NCBI RefSeq assembly: GCF_014529535.1
Contig: NC_050735.1
Coordinates: forward strand, 3,906,001-3,970,000
Reading direction: 5' to 3'
Length of the DNA stretch: 64,000 nucleotides
DNA from: Bradysia coprophila
Taxonomy: Eukaryota > Arthropoda > Insecta > Diptera > Sciaridae
A program made the position numbers and the translations under genes. The notes below the pieces were generated by a model. That model saw only the letters and a program-made list of their open reading frames with translations, ran no database searches and was not told where the DNA came from. Positions 41,901 through 52,687 of the stretch are shown piece after piece (position 1 is the stretch's first letter; the number at the start of each line of letters is the position of its first letter).

Positions 41901-43156
41901 AAATCAAAACCCTTCATTGCCCTTCATTCATACAAAAAAAAAAAATCAAAAATCTCTATGTACATCACCGACCTGTCCGGCCCTGTCAACTAATAATAAT
42001 CGGTAGTAAAAACCTTTAGTTTTTTCGGATAACTTTTATGGTTTATTGATCATTCAACTAGCTACTCTGAATATTTGGTCAATTTTTTCTGTATTGAGTT
42101 TGATTGCAACTTGCAAACATTAGGTCGAGATATCAATAATTGAGGAACAATTCCAATGTATAGTCTTACCTAAATCACTAAATGGAAAACTAAGACAAGA
42201 TCGGCACCAGTCTCCTGACATGTACCAGTCGTCGGACACCTATAGATTCTTTTATTCATAAGGAAGTGCAAGGTTTATGGTCCACGCCTACGTGCGATCT
42301 ATGTACATATGAATCTACAATTGATAAAATGAATCGATTTCTTCTGAAACATTCATCTTTCCGAGAAAAAAAAATAAATTTTACGACAAATCGTATATAG
42401 AAACTCGAAAATTTATCTTGTAGACTTTCTCATATGTCGGTCTTACACTCCTTTTGGTATAAAATCGATTTCTTATAAGTTGAAATTAATAGTTTCCGGA
42501 ACGGTCCAAGCGAATCGTTATTGAATTATTGTAGAAATTATTCTCGATGTGAGTCTTTTTTGTTGCTCTTTTTATTACCTATTTTTCTACAGAACTTTTC
42601 AAATCATTTTTTCTTGTTACTCGTGATTTCATTCCATCTTATAAATGTGAATATATAACAACGCGTAGAACCTACAATTAGTTATTGTCGGAATTCCATC
42701 TTTATGTGTTAGAAAAAACTGCTGACTGGAATTATTAATGTTAAGACTAAATGCCAATGCTAATGAGTTCTGACAACAATAAAAAAAAATGAAATAAGAA
42801 ACCGCAAGCATATTTCTGAATGTTTCCTAACATTTCGCAAACACACCGAAAAATCAGCGACCTGGAATCGCGATCACGACCTATTTAAAAAATTCACTCT
42901 TTTCTGGCGCGACTATTATAACATTTAAATCTTTTGATTTCTTTGTAAAGCTAAAAATAAGCACGCATGACATCATAAACTAGTTAGTACATTACCCAAA
43001 GAGCTGGCGTATCGTGATGACAAATGCAAATATTAACAACACTTTTGGCGTAGTCCGTGTGACTAGATTAAAAGTGAATTCGGAAGTTGTTACTTTAGAA
43101 ACTTGGCTGTACGCTAATTGATCCGCCACTGACACGATTATCTCTTTTATTGTCAT
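38974..43156 (-). CDS. Innexin gap-junction channel protein
   Basis: Three minus-strand exons, 43156-42996, 39903-39608 and 39539-38974, join in phase to 340 residues. Exon 1 encodes the N-terminus and first membrane segment (PKVLLIFAFVITIRQLFG). Exon 2 opens with NPIECQPD and has the first-loop Cys (RCWIEGSY). It carries the innexin signature YYQWV, followed by the second membrane segment and VWHNWEGG. Exon 3 has SPYIQEDCWNNQRERLLRY, the third membrane segment and the second-loop pattern AKCDYFNFGSSGSIQHIDALCILPQNVVNEKIF. The fourth segment and a short cytoplasmic tail follow. All four loop cysteines are visible. Length is slightly below the usual 360-420. From family knowledge, innexins form insect gap junctions and hemichannels. 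Sequence divergence, especially in exon 1, leaves the orthology unclear. Confidence 0.93.
39904..42995. other. First intron of the innexin gene
   Basis: It is 3.1 kb long. It includes a stretch of AATTTGC / GGAAAAT words (40480-40620) ending in GAGCCCTGG. A dispersed repeat at 41060-41195 is shared in part with 20755-20800 and with 34768-34800. A GGGTTCAGATCCC tRNA-like B box occurs at about 41359. No gene is supported inside. Confidence 0.5.
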
Positions 43157-45013
43157 ATTGTATTCACACACTAGCTATATTATACACAACCTTCGTCACT
43201 TCTTTTCGTATTATGACACACATATAATATGAGATTCGTTACTATACTGATGATCCACAGCAATAATCACATCATCTATCAACTATTTAAAATTTAAACA
43301 AATTTGTAAATTGTTTCATCGCGATGAACAGTTTCATTTAATATTGCAACGAAAATCCGAAAATATTTTAACACCACAAACCATTGATTGCGTCTTTTCT
43401 TGAGATTGCGTTTCGATGAATGACGATGTTTACAAAAATTTGTATATTCTCTCTGCGCAAGAATCACACTACACGTGAAAATTTGAAGGAAAAACGTGTC
43501 TCTCTCACCCATACCAACTTTGTCTCTTTTGAACTCGAATTTTGCTAAAAGACGGTTATTTATTCAGTACGTGTACTGTGCGTATAGCGCGTAAACAGGT
43601 CACTGTACAATGGTTCAAGGTTCTAGAGCATTTTGTTAGGTAAAATTACGAGTGGTCCTCTTGTATTTTGGTACATTATATAAATCGATCAAATTAGTTA
43701 TGGTACTCGTAGCAGCATGATATCCAATGGCATTTAATTCAAATTATATTTTGGGTGGGTTTCGAATATGATACGGGTCATGTAACCGTTCTCGGCTACC
43801 GTTAAAGAAAATATTCTAAGCGATGGACTGGAACCAATACTTTTAAAGTTGATAGTTCAAGTATCCACAAAGTTGAATTTTACCATTTTTCAGGAAGAAC
43901 AGGGACTACGAAGTTTTTGAGATTTTTTTTGGATTTTAAAACTAAGAAGTGTAGTAATCTCTAAACATCCTCCTATTACTAAATGCTAATGTGTATAGCA
44001 CAAGAATTCATAATTGCTTGGAAACCAGAGTACGATGTAATAAGCTATATCCATAGAGTTACACTCGAGAGGTGCCAAGGTGGCGCTGTTATTATTTGAA
44101 CATGTTTGGTTTTCCATATATTTTTGTGGTTTCCTTTGATCAACAGCGCCACCATGTCACCTCTCGAGTGTACCTCTATGGCTATATCAATAACACACAC
44201 GCCATCATAATGACTAGTGCCTCCATCTATTACATGTGTATACCTAATACCGAGCCCAATACAAGACTTTAAGTCGAAAATGTTTGACCTCTCGTTTCAA
44301 ACGAATTACTAATATACCCATTTGAGGATAAGGTCCGTTACACTTTGAACTGAACATCCTATTCCTAATGATTAGTGACAGGTGTGAGGTGTCGCCATTA
44401 CTATTGACTGAGATCAAGCTCTGCATTCGGATGCGAAAGAGATGCAAGAAATGGTTGAGAACGGAAAAGAAAGGAAGTTTTCCCAACCAAAGTCGAGTAA
44501 GGTATATCTGGTAGATAAGCTCATAGAGAAACTAGGACAGGTAAGTTTTTTGAACAAAAGCTTTGAAAATACTTGGGTAATCCCTTTTTTATCATGCGAT
44601 TAGCTAAAAAATGAAAAATTCGTCCATCCTAGTCTTTAAAGCTGGTTTTTTTTTTTGTTTCAATCGATTACGAGTGACGAGAATCGAGAGAAATGTTTTA
44701 AGTATTTTTAGACAATTTTTAACGGATTGCTTCTGAGTTACCTGACACCTAATTCAATGCTTTTAATTTGAAACTTGTTGTCCTTTCCGAGTACTTACGT
44801 TTGACCTAGAAAGAATATTCATATCCTGCCGGCATCTATCATTGAAGTGCAAACATAATTTTATGAATAAAACGAAAACGCACGTCTGCTTATATGGATT
44901 GAAAATCTCCGACTAGCAAGTTATAATATCCGAGAAAAAGAAGTTTGTTTACAAAAATTCTGTGTGACCGGTAAAGTGTCGTTTGTTTCGGTGTTTTTAA
45001 GTACTTAATAAAC
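43157..45013. other. Divergent spacer between the innexin and DDX11
   Basis: The two genes are transcribed away from each other, so both promoters should lie here. I see no convincing core promoter word. Contents are a dispersed repeat at 43815-43990, similar to 48225-48345, and a hairpin MITE at 44051-44181. The rest holds nothing I can name. Confidence 0.5.
44051..44181. mobile_element. 131-bp hairpin MITE with CTATAT target duplication
   Basis: CCATAGAGTTACACTCGAGA, GGTG and then AAGGTGGCGCTGTT are mirrored by AACAGCGCCACCATGTCACC and TCTCGAGTGTACCTCTATGG. CTATAT occurs directly at both sides (44045-44050 and 44182-44187). It is non-coding. Confidence 0.8.
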
Positions 45014-47921
45014 ATGATTGGATATGAGCCATCAAAATCACTTCCCACACCGACAACATTCGAATTTCCTTTTCCCCCGTACCAAATTCAGCAAGATTTC
45101 ATGACCAATTTGTACTCGGTTCTTGAAAACAAGCAGATCGGAATATTTGAAAGTCCAACAGGTAAACAGGAATATGAAAACAACAGTAACATAATTGTCA
45201 ATTCGTCGAATTTTTTGCTCATTTTAGGAACTGGAAAATCATTAAGTTTAACTTGTGGTGCATTGAAATGGTTGTGTGATCATGAGCAACTGGTGAATCA
45301 GCAATTGTCCGAAGATATCGACCGATTGACGGAGAAAATTCGCGAAGAGGAGAAAAGCAACGAAGTCAATTGGCTGGACAGTCAACATGAAGTGATTTTG
45401 AAAAAAGAATCTCTGGTGAATTTGCGGAAAATATTGGAACGATTAACGGTGCATGAGAAGGAAATGGTTGCGATTAGGGATCGTAGGGCGAAGAAGAGCA
45501 AAGTCAAATACAAAAACGCGAAGCCTAATGAATCAACTAAAGCTGAAGATGATGGTGGAGAAAAGGATGAGGCGGATGAGTTTCTTATCGAAAACTATGA
45601 TGACAGAGGGGAAGAAGAGGATGACGAAACAGACGAAAAGAAATATCCAGGAGTTCAGGTGAGTCAGTTTTTGGTTACTCAATCCGCAGTCCGGTAACAC
45701 CTTACAAATCGACTGTCTTCCGCAGATTTTCTTCTGCAGCCGAACTCACTCACAACTGACCCAAGTCGTAAATGCAATAAAGTCAACCGTTTACGGCAAA
45801 TCGATCCGGGTCGTGTCATTGGCCTCTCGCCAAAACTATTGCATCAACGATTCCGTTAGGAAATTGAATTCCAACAGTCTGATAAACGACCGATGTCTGG
45901 AACTACAAAAGCAAACCACTTCACAACCCACTCAAATATCCGATGGAAGGGCAACGAAGAAAAAGAAAACTGAGCCGGCCCGTTGTGGTTTCTATTCGAG
46001 ACAGACAATTGAAAATCTGCGCGATGAATCGCTTGCTGACATTATGGACATTGAGGATTTGGTGAAAGAATCGAAGTTAGAAAAGGGATGTCCGTATTAC
46101 TCGTCCCGATTGGCTGCCAAGGATGCGCATGTGGTGATGATACCGTACCAAATGCTGCTGCATAAACGAACCCGTCAGCAAAGCGGATTGAATTTAACCA
46201 ACAGCATCGTGATAATTGATGAAGCTCACAATTTGGTGGACAGTTTAACGTCCGTGTACAGTGCCGAACTGACATTGGTCCAATTGCAAGCAGCTCGCGA
46301 TCAATTGAACGCTTACAAAACGAAATATTCACTTCGATTCAGTGCGAAAAATTTGCTCAAAATCAACCAATTGATTTTCGTAACGAAACAATTAGTCAAG
46401 CTCTTAAGTAGCGACACAGCCAAGTCGTCTACACGTATGGTATCCGGCTACGATTTAATGGTTGAGGCAGATTTCTTCAACATCAAAGTCAACGACATCC
46501 TGGACTTTTGCGAAAAGACCCGACTATCACAAAAGGTTCAAGGATTTTCACAGAAATTCGGCACAAATATCGTTCCGACTGTGGTGCCCACGCCGAAAAC
46601 TGACGCCAAGTCATTTTTGAAGCAATTGGCCGACAAAAAATTGAACAAAACCCAACCTAAAGTCGATGATAAGACGTCCGAGATCACCGCAGAATTGCCC
46701 AAAATTGGCGATCCAATACTGTCATCATCCTTGCGTTTGTTGTTGAAGTTTCTGGAGTGCCTTGTGGAGAACATTGACGATGGACGAGTTTTGTTGTCGT
46801 ACAACACCAATGCCAATGCGAAAACTAAATCTTCCATGAAATATGTGCTGCTGAATCCGAGTGGTCATTTCAACGACATTTTGAAAGAATGTCGATCGGT
46901 AAGTGACTCAATTTCACATTGTTAAGCAATCTCTAGCACTTCTTGATAAACCGTTCCCAATTTTTAGGTCATTGTTGCCGGTGGTACCATGCAACCCATA
47001 AGTGAATTCAAAAATCAATTGTTTGCATCTCACAGTGACAGAGTTAGAGATTTTTCGTTTAGTCATGTCGTTCCAAAGGAAAACGTTCTGCCATTGGTTG
47101 TGTCGTCGGGTCCGAGCAACACTAAATTCTCTTTCAATTTTGCCAACCGATTGAACAAGGAAATGGTAACATTGAGCTGCACTTTTCTACAAAACATTTC
47201 TTTAAACAAAACAGACAATTTCCTCAGCTGAAAGATCTCTCATCGACGCTACGAAATGTGTGCAACGTTGTTCCCGGTGGTGTTGTATGTTTTTTCAGCT
47301 CCTACGATTACCTGGAAACATTTTACTCATTCCTGGAGGAGGTTAAAGGCCTGGACGACATTAAGAAGAAGAAACAGATATTCAAAGAGCCTCGTCTCAG
47401 TGGTCAGGTCGAAAAAATGTTGAGCGACTATGCAGCAGCGACCAGAAATAAATCGAGCAGCGGTGCCATTCTGTTTAGTGTAGTCGGTGGTAAGCTGAGC
47501 GAAGGTATGAATTTTTCGGATGACCTAGCACGATGTGTTATTGTCATTGGCATGCCGTATCCGAACAAAAACAGTCCGGAACTGGTGGAGAAAATGGCGT
47601 ATTTGGATCGCAAATTTGGTAGTGGCAGCGGAGCCGAATATTACGAGAACATTTGCTTGAAATCGGTCAATCAGTGCATTGGTAATGTAGCAGAATGTCC
47701 GTGATTTCGTAATTTGTAATTCGATTGTACTGTTACACGTAGGTCGAGCGGTTCGACATATTAACGATTATGCATCGGTGCTGTTGGTCGACGAAAGATA
47801 TTCACAACGGAAAATTATCGAAAAACTTCCGACATGGATCTCAAACTCGCTGCAGTGTGCTGGGGGATTCGGTGCGGTTCAATCGTCTTTGGTTAAATTT
47901 TTTAAGAGCAAGCGAACGTAA
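45014..47921 (+). CDS. Ddx11: DDX11/CHL1 iron-sulfur DNA helicase
   Basis: Six exons, 45014-45161, 45228-45658, 45726-46898, 46968-47165, 47228-47681 and 47743-47921, join in phase to 860 residues. Human DDX11 has about 970. The start is AACATGATTGG at 45014. Motifs run in order. The Q-like N-terminus [13 protein letters not shown] is followed by Walker A ([14 protein letters not shown], completed across the first splice) and an acidic insert. [10 protein letters not shown] is next, then three visible iron-sulfur-domain Cys (INDRC, ARCGF, GCPYY), [11 protein letters not shown] and DEAH ([13 protein letters not shown]). Helicase domain 2 has [50 protein letters not shown] and [13 protein letters not shown]. 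From family knowledge it is a 5'-3' helicase of the XPD/FANCJ group needed for sister-chromatid cohesion. Confidence 0.96.
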
Positions 47922-48057
47922 GTTTTGTGCCGGAAAAATGTTAACTGTTTGTACATGTTGATCATATTGGGATGTGATGTGAATAAAGCCTGGTTGATCT
48001 TTTAAAATAAGCACGAAGGTAATTTTTCTATTTTTCATAAAATTCTGATAAAATTAC

Positions 48058-48176
48058 CTTACGTAATTGCTTTGGGATTGTTATTTTGCCACGAGGGATT
48101 ATAACCCTCGCCTTCGGCTCTGGCTACAAACCTCCCTATCGGCAAAATAAAAATCTCCAAACAAGAACGTAATATA
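48058..48176. mobile_element. Hairpin element C
   Basis: TTACGTAATTGCTTTGGGAT and TGTTATTTTGCCACGAGGG are mirrored at the right by CCCTATCGGCAAAATAAAAA and TCTCCAAACAAGAACGTAAT. The loop contains GGGATTATAACCCTCGCCTTCGGCTCTGGC, split here as GGGATTATAACCC and TCGCCTTCGGCTCTGGC. This core is shared with elements A (29196) and B (29385). Confidence 0.7.
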
Positions 48177-48224
48177 CTAATACTCTGCCATCCATGGTTA
48201 AATAAAATGTTCTATGCAATGGGA

Positions 48225-48345
48225 TGGAACCAATTCACTTCTAAAATTGATAGGCCAAGTCGACTTTTAACATTTTTCTGTTCGAAAAAGAACAGGAGCA
48301 ACGGAGTTTTGGAGACTTTTTTTTTGAAATTTGAGAACTAAGAAC
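48225..48345. repeat. Dispersed repeat shared with 43815-43990
   Basis: GATGG(A/G)A-CTGGAACCAAT, then TT(T/C)TAAA(A/G)TTGATAG, AAGAACAGG and TTTTTGGATTTT-like words occur in the same order and spacing in both places. There is no open frame or clear terminus. Confidence 0.55.
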
Positions 48346-48501
48346 TATTGAATTTGACTGATGGCAAACCAATTGGCAAAACAAATATATTTACAAATCT
48401 AATGACCGTTGATAACTGGACGTTTCACTGATCCAAATAAGTTCAAATTGTGCCACTCGAAAAATCGTTGAGATCTATGACATAAGACAATCTGTTGTAC
48501 C

Positions 48502-48788
48502 CAAGGCTGTATACTTTGGGGAGGTCACGCAGATACAGATACGCGGGTTACACACCACAGTTGATGATAAAATGGCCGATTTCATACAAAAATTCACCTA
48601 CTCTGATGATTCTCGTCGTCTTGATGATGTGGGGAATTTCTTTACATGTAAAATCATCAGAAGTGGTGTGTTCCCGCGTATCTAATAAAATGGCGGTCTG
48701 TGTGAATGTAAAATCATCAGAAGTGGCGTGTTCCCGCGTATCTAATAAAATGGCGGTCTGTGTGACCTCCTCAAAGTATACAGCCTTG
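48502..48788. mobile_element. hAT-like MITE with 8-bp target duplication
   Basis: The ends are CAAGGCTGTATACTTTGGGG and the inverse of CAAGGCTGTATACTTTGAGG, and the match continues inward through AGGTCAC(G/A)CAGA. GTTGTACC lies directly outside both ends (48494-48501 and 48789-48796), the 8-bp target size of hAT elements. A 60-bp block is tandemly duplicated inside (48647-48706 and 48707-48766). At 287 bp it is non-autonomous. Degraded relatives are at 37985-38110 and, split, at 16823-18296. Confidence 0.88.
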
Positions 48789-48892
48789 GTTGTACCGGTG
48801 ATCCATCATGATTTGACCAGTTCGATGGGACATTGTGAGGATCTAAAATGTATGGCAAAATTGAACAATGGTTACAGCACCTACGTTACCAC

Positions 48893-49077
48893 TGTTGGAA
48901 GTGGAGGATTCGCGTAGCAGGATAAACAAAATAGTTTTAAAATGAAACCAAAATTAACTTTATTGACGAGGAAATAATTTAGATGTTTAGTCCTGAAGAA
49001 ATAGTAACAGAATGAAAAGTTACTAATTTTAAACTGAATTAAAATGAATTAACAAGATTACTTTGGTATTTCCAACA
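48893..49077 (-). repeat. LTR (3' LTR in element orientation)
   Basis: 185 bp, TGTTGG...CCAACA, three mismatches to its partner at 49671-49855. Confidence 0.92.
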
Positions 49078-49670
49078 CTCCTCCTTAATCTTGTAACCTT
49101 CTCCTCCTCAATCGTAAGAAACATTATACAAAGTTCGATTTTCCAATTTCGATTGTTGATCTCCAACCAATCCAGTTGTACGTCCATCACACCTACCGAC
49201 TTTCGGCTAGGCCTTTGATACCATTGTCTGCCGACGTTCGGCTTAAAATCCATTCATCCTTTAGAGTGAATCCTTATGTGACTACCTCCGCAGGCAAATC
49301 ACACCATGATCCGAAGTTTACCGCCATCACTCTATGATGCACAAAACCAGTGCATCCCCGTAACTGGTACTGCCGTTACCGCGAAACCAATTTAATTTCT
49401 TCACGACATCCACATTTAACTATGCTTCGTTTCTCCGTTTGTCGTGGTATTGAACTGCTGTTTGACTGCCCACAATTTACATATGAACCAATTGCTTCGT
49501 TTCTCCGTTTGTCGATTCTGCTTGACTTTCCACAATTATTACACATGAAAGATTGCTTCGTTTCTCTGTACGCCTATTGATTCTGTACTGCTCCGACTAT
49601 TATCAAGTTTCACATTAAAACCAAAATTCGTCATTTGTTAATTGTTCTCCTGATAACTGGGCCCATAACC

Positions 49671-49855
49671 TGTTGGAAGTGGAGGATTCGCGTAGCAGGA
49701 TGAACAAAATAGTTTTAAAATGAAACCAAAATTGACTTTATTGACGAGGAAATAATTTAGATGTTTAGTCCTGAAGAAATAGTAACAGAATGAAAAGTTA
49801 CTAAGTTTAAACTGAATTAAAATGAATTAACAAGATTACTTTGGTATTTCCAACA
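49671..49855 (-). repeat. LTR (5' LTR in element orientation)
   Basis: 185 bp, adjoining the copia-like primer-binding site at 49651-49670 on the minus strand. Confidence 0.92.
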
Positions 49856-51410
49856 ACCACAACACACACACTATCGGTATCCGAAATGTGAAAGATGACA
49901 TCGAGCCGATATTAACATGGTTGTATCAGTTGAAAACGTCACCGACCTTAATGGACGTCAGTAGGAACGGGAATGCGGGTGAAATATTTGCGATTGCCGA
50001 CATTAAGTCGGGGGACGTGAAAATTTTCGATAAGACAGTGACTGATTGTGGGGCAGTAATATCAACGCATCTACCGCACACTCATCGTTCACGATGCATT
50101 CACATATGTCAGATCGATTGGTTTTTATCAGTTCATTAGTTCGACATTTTGGGGACATTTTACAAAATATTTAATTCTTTGAATTCGAACAAACTTGCAC
50201 AGGCCTAATTCACTATTTAGTACGCCAAAAATTTTGTATTTTTTACATGAGTGATTTAACGTATTTTCTCCCTTCAATACCCATCAATACGAGAAAATTA
50301 TGTTTTATTGCCGATTGGTAGAATGACATTTCTAGTGAGAAATGAGCAGCACATTCTCTCCCGTGGTGAGAAAATATAACTTTTCTGAGTTGAACTGTCA
50401 CTTTGTTTTTTAAAATTTATGCAACAAATTGATGTTTTTTGTTTCGTGGACAAAAGCTTTAAATGTCACACATATGGAATACGTTGTCTTGACCTCTGGG
50501 AGAAATTAGAAATTCTAACTTTAGCGATACTGCGGCCCTCGCTTCGCTCAGGTCACAAACATATCTCTTGTTGGAATTTATCCACTCGGTAAAAAAAAAC
50601 TATTTTATGCTCGATAGGTGCATGGTGGTCGGAAATTAAATACAAACCAATTCTAAACTCATATGAACATTGAATTTATTTCTAAGCATTTTCCAATAAA
50701 GCTTTTTTATTTAACTTGTGACATAGGTGGTATGAATGACGTAAATCGCTTCCGCTGTTGTTGTGCCGAAGATTTTCATAACTGTTTACAAGATGTTCTT
50801 TAAAATGGCGTAGTAACTGTAGATGCTTCTGAGAATCTAAAAATGCGTTCAAAAATCTTTACTTAAATAATTTATAGACAAGTTTTACGGTCGAAAGTTG
50901 TTGTAAGCACGAAAGTCGTTTTTTTAAGTGAAAACCAAAACAAGTCTCCTTTTCACATTTATTGAACTTCAAAGAAACATCTTTCGGAGTAACATCATTT
51001 AGAACGACAAACAGAGCTATAGCTCTTCCCTTTCCCGCACATCACGTAAAGTGGCAAAAAAAGGAAAGCTGTTTCGACCTCGAGAACTAGCGGATGTCAC
51101 AGGTCAGAGTCTGACTCAGAGTGGACTGTTCATCTTCAGTTGCTTCGGCTAGCCTCTTACACAAGACAGCAGCAAAACTTTCCATGAACAAGTGTAGGAT
51201 AGTTTGCATTGAGACATTGCCATCTGTTGAGCAAATAAAAGAATTTAGCCTGAGCTCCAAAAACAAAAGTAAAAAATCAAAAATTCTCATTCGTCGTACT
51301 CACGATTCATAGTGTTGATTTCCTCTCACGCCGTTTACGCTCCGTTTGCACTCTGTTTACTCTTTAAACAATAAACGAGCCATCAGAACAGTCGGAGCGT
51401 TTGCTGCGAC

Positions 51411-52687
51411 TGAGCCCCGTACAAACCCGTATATCTATTGCGTACGTGACCCTAGTGCGTCTGTCACCCTACTTTGACCGTAAGCCTATGCGCCGGTTAA
51501 AGTAGTTAAAGTAAAATTATTATGTAATGTGTACATCTTAGAAATTGCGCATAGCGCAATTACGAAGCCCCGTACGACGTTCCTTTCAAATAAAACAAAA
51601 ATTTCAAACAGCCCTAAAATTTTAATTTATTGAGTATAAATACACATAGGGCCTAGTATCGGCCTCAGTCCGAGGATCCAATTTTATTTATTTTTTTTCA
51701 ACTACATTCTATTCGGCCTTTGATTACCTTCCAAATGAAACAAAAAATACGGAAAACGGATGAAATTTGCTCGAGTTATATGTAAAATACACATAGGGCC
51801 CTAGTAGCGGCCTTAGTCCGAGGACCCAAATTTAATTTTTTTTCAACAACATTCTATTCGGCCTTTGATTACCTTCCAAATGAAACAAAAATTACGAAAA
51901 ACGGATGAAATTTGCTCGAGTTATATGTAAAATACACATAGGGCCCTAGTAGCGGCCTTAGTCCAAGGACCCAAATTTAATTTTTTTTTCAACAACATTC
52001 TATTCGGTGTTCGATTATCTTTCAAATGAAACAAAAATTACGAAAAACGGATGAAATTTACTCGAGTTGTATGTAAAATACGCATAGTGCCCTAGTAGCG
52101 GCCTTAGTCCGAGGACCCAAATTAATTTTTTTTTTCAGCAACATTCTATTCGGCCTTTGATTATGAATGAAATTTACTCGAGTTCAATGTAAAATACACA
52201 TAGGGCCCTAGTAGCTTTTCACTTCTAAGGCCCTAACTCACGGTCCACTCACCCGATTTAGAAAAACTTTTTTTCCTGGATTGGTATTGACAATACCTAT
52301 CATTTGCCGTGTCATTTACATTTCCATCGTTTATTTTGCCATAAACATCACCAAAAGACCTTAAATCACTTAGGTGGCCCTAACTCACGAAGGGCCGACC
52401 CGAATATGCCCATCTTCGAACTTAGCCTCACTATTTTGACTATCTTTCAGGGGAAAAAAATTTTTTGAAATCGGATTTGATTTACTCAAGATATCGACGT
52501 GACAGACAGACGGACAGACGGACAGACGGCCCAAATTTTTATTGCGGATTCGTCATCTATGAACATCGGATTCGTCATCTATGAACATAGGCAAACACTT
52601 TGCCCTTACCGTCTGCTTCGAATTCCATCAATTACACACGGCATCGTAATCCTATAAGCCCCTTCGTACTTCGTACGGGGCTAAAAA
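51411..52687 (-). mobile_element. AGCCCCGTACGAAG-family element, minus orientation
   Basis: The left end reads inward AGCCCCGTAC and the right end reads inward TAGCCCCGTACGAAGTACG. On the minus strand it shows the same block order as the copy at 53745. A run of GTCTGTCC units comes first, then ATCTTGAGTAAA, CCGATTT, and GGCTAAGTTCGAAGATGNGC. After these it carries the 145-bp tandem array at 51640-52215. It has no coding frame. Confidence 0.7.
51640..52215. repeat. Tandem array, ~145-bp unit, about four copies
   Basis: Units start at about 51641, 51788, 51932, 52078 and 52194 with TACACATAGGGCCCTAGTAG. They continue through GGCCTTAGTCCGAGGACCCA, CATTCTATTCGGCCTTTGAT and ATGAAATTTGCTCGAGTTAT. 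Spacing is 144-147 bp, with the last full unit shortened to 116. No open frame spans the units. Confidence 0.88.

Larger units (their letters stand above)
48893..49855 (-). mobile_element. Miniature Copia-type LTR retrotransposon
   Basis: Two 185-bp LTRs (48893-49077 and 49671-49855) begin TGTTGGAA, end TTCCAACA and differ at only three positions. ACCAC flanks both ends as a 5-bp target duplication. On the minus strand the segment next to the 49671-49855 LTR reads GGTTATGGGCCCAGTTATCA. This is like the Drosophila copia primer-binding site for an internal fragment of initiator tRNA-Met. The other LTR is preceded by the purine run AAGGAGGAG, a polypurine tract, so the element runs right to left. 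The 593-bp interior has no gag-pol frame. It keeps only fragments such as CNNCGK and VNCGQ that may derive from zinc knuckles. It is non-autonomous. Confidence 0.92.

Noticed and set aside
45453-45662. Lysine/arginine-rich frame inside DDX11 exon 2
   Set aside because: It is a shifted-frame shadow of the acidic insert of DDX11.
51640-52215. CRISPR-like array of regularly spaced repeats
   Set aside because: The whole 145-bp unit is repeated, with no unique spacers and no cas genes, and the setting is an insect genome. It is a tandem satellite-like array.
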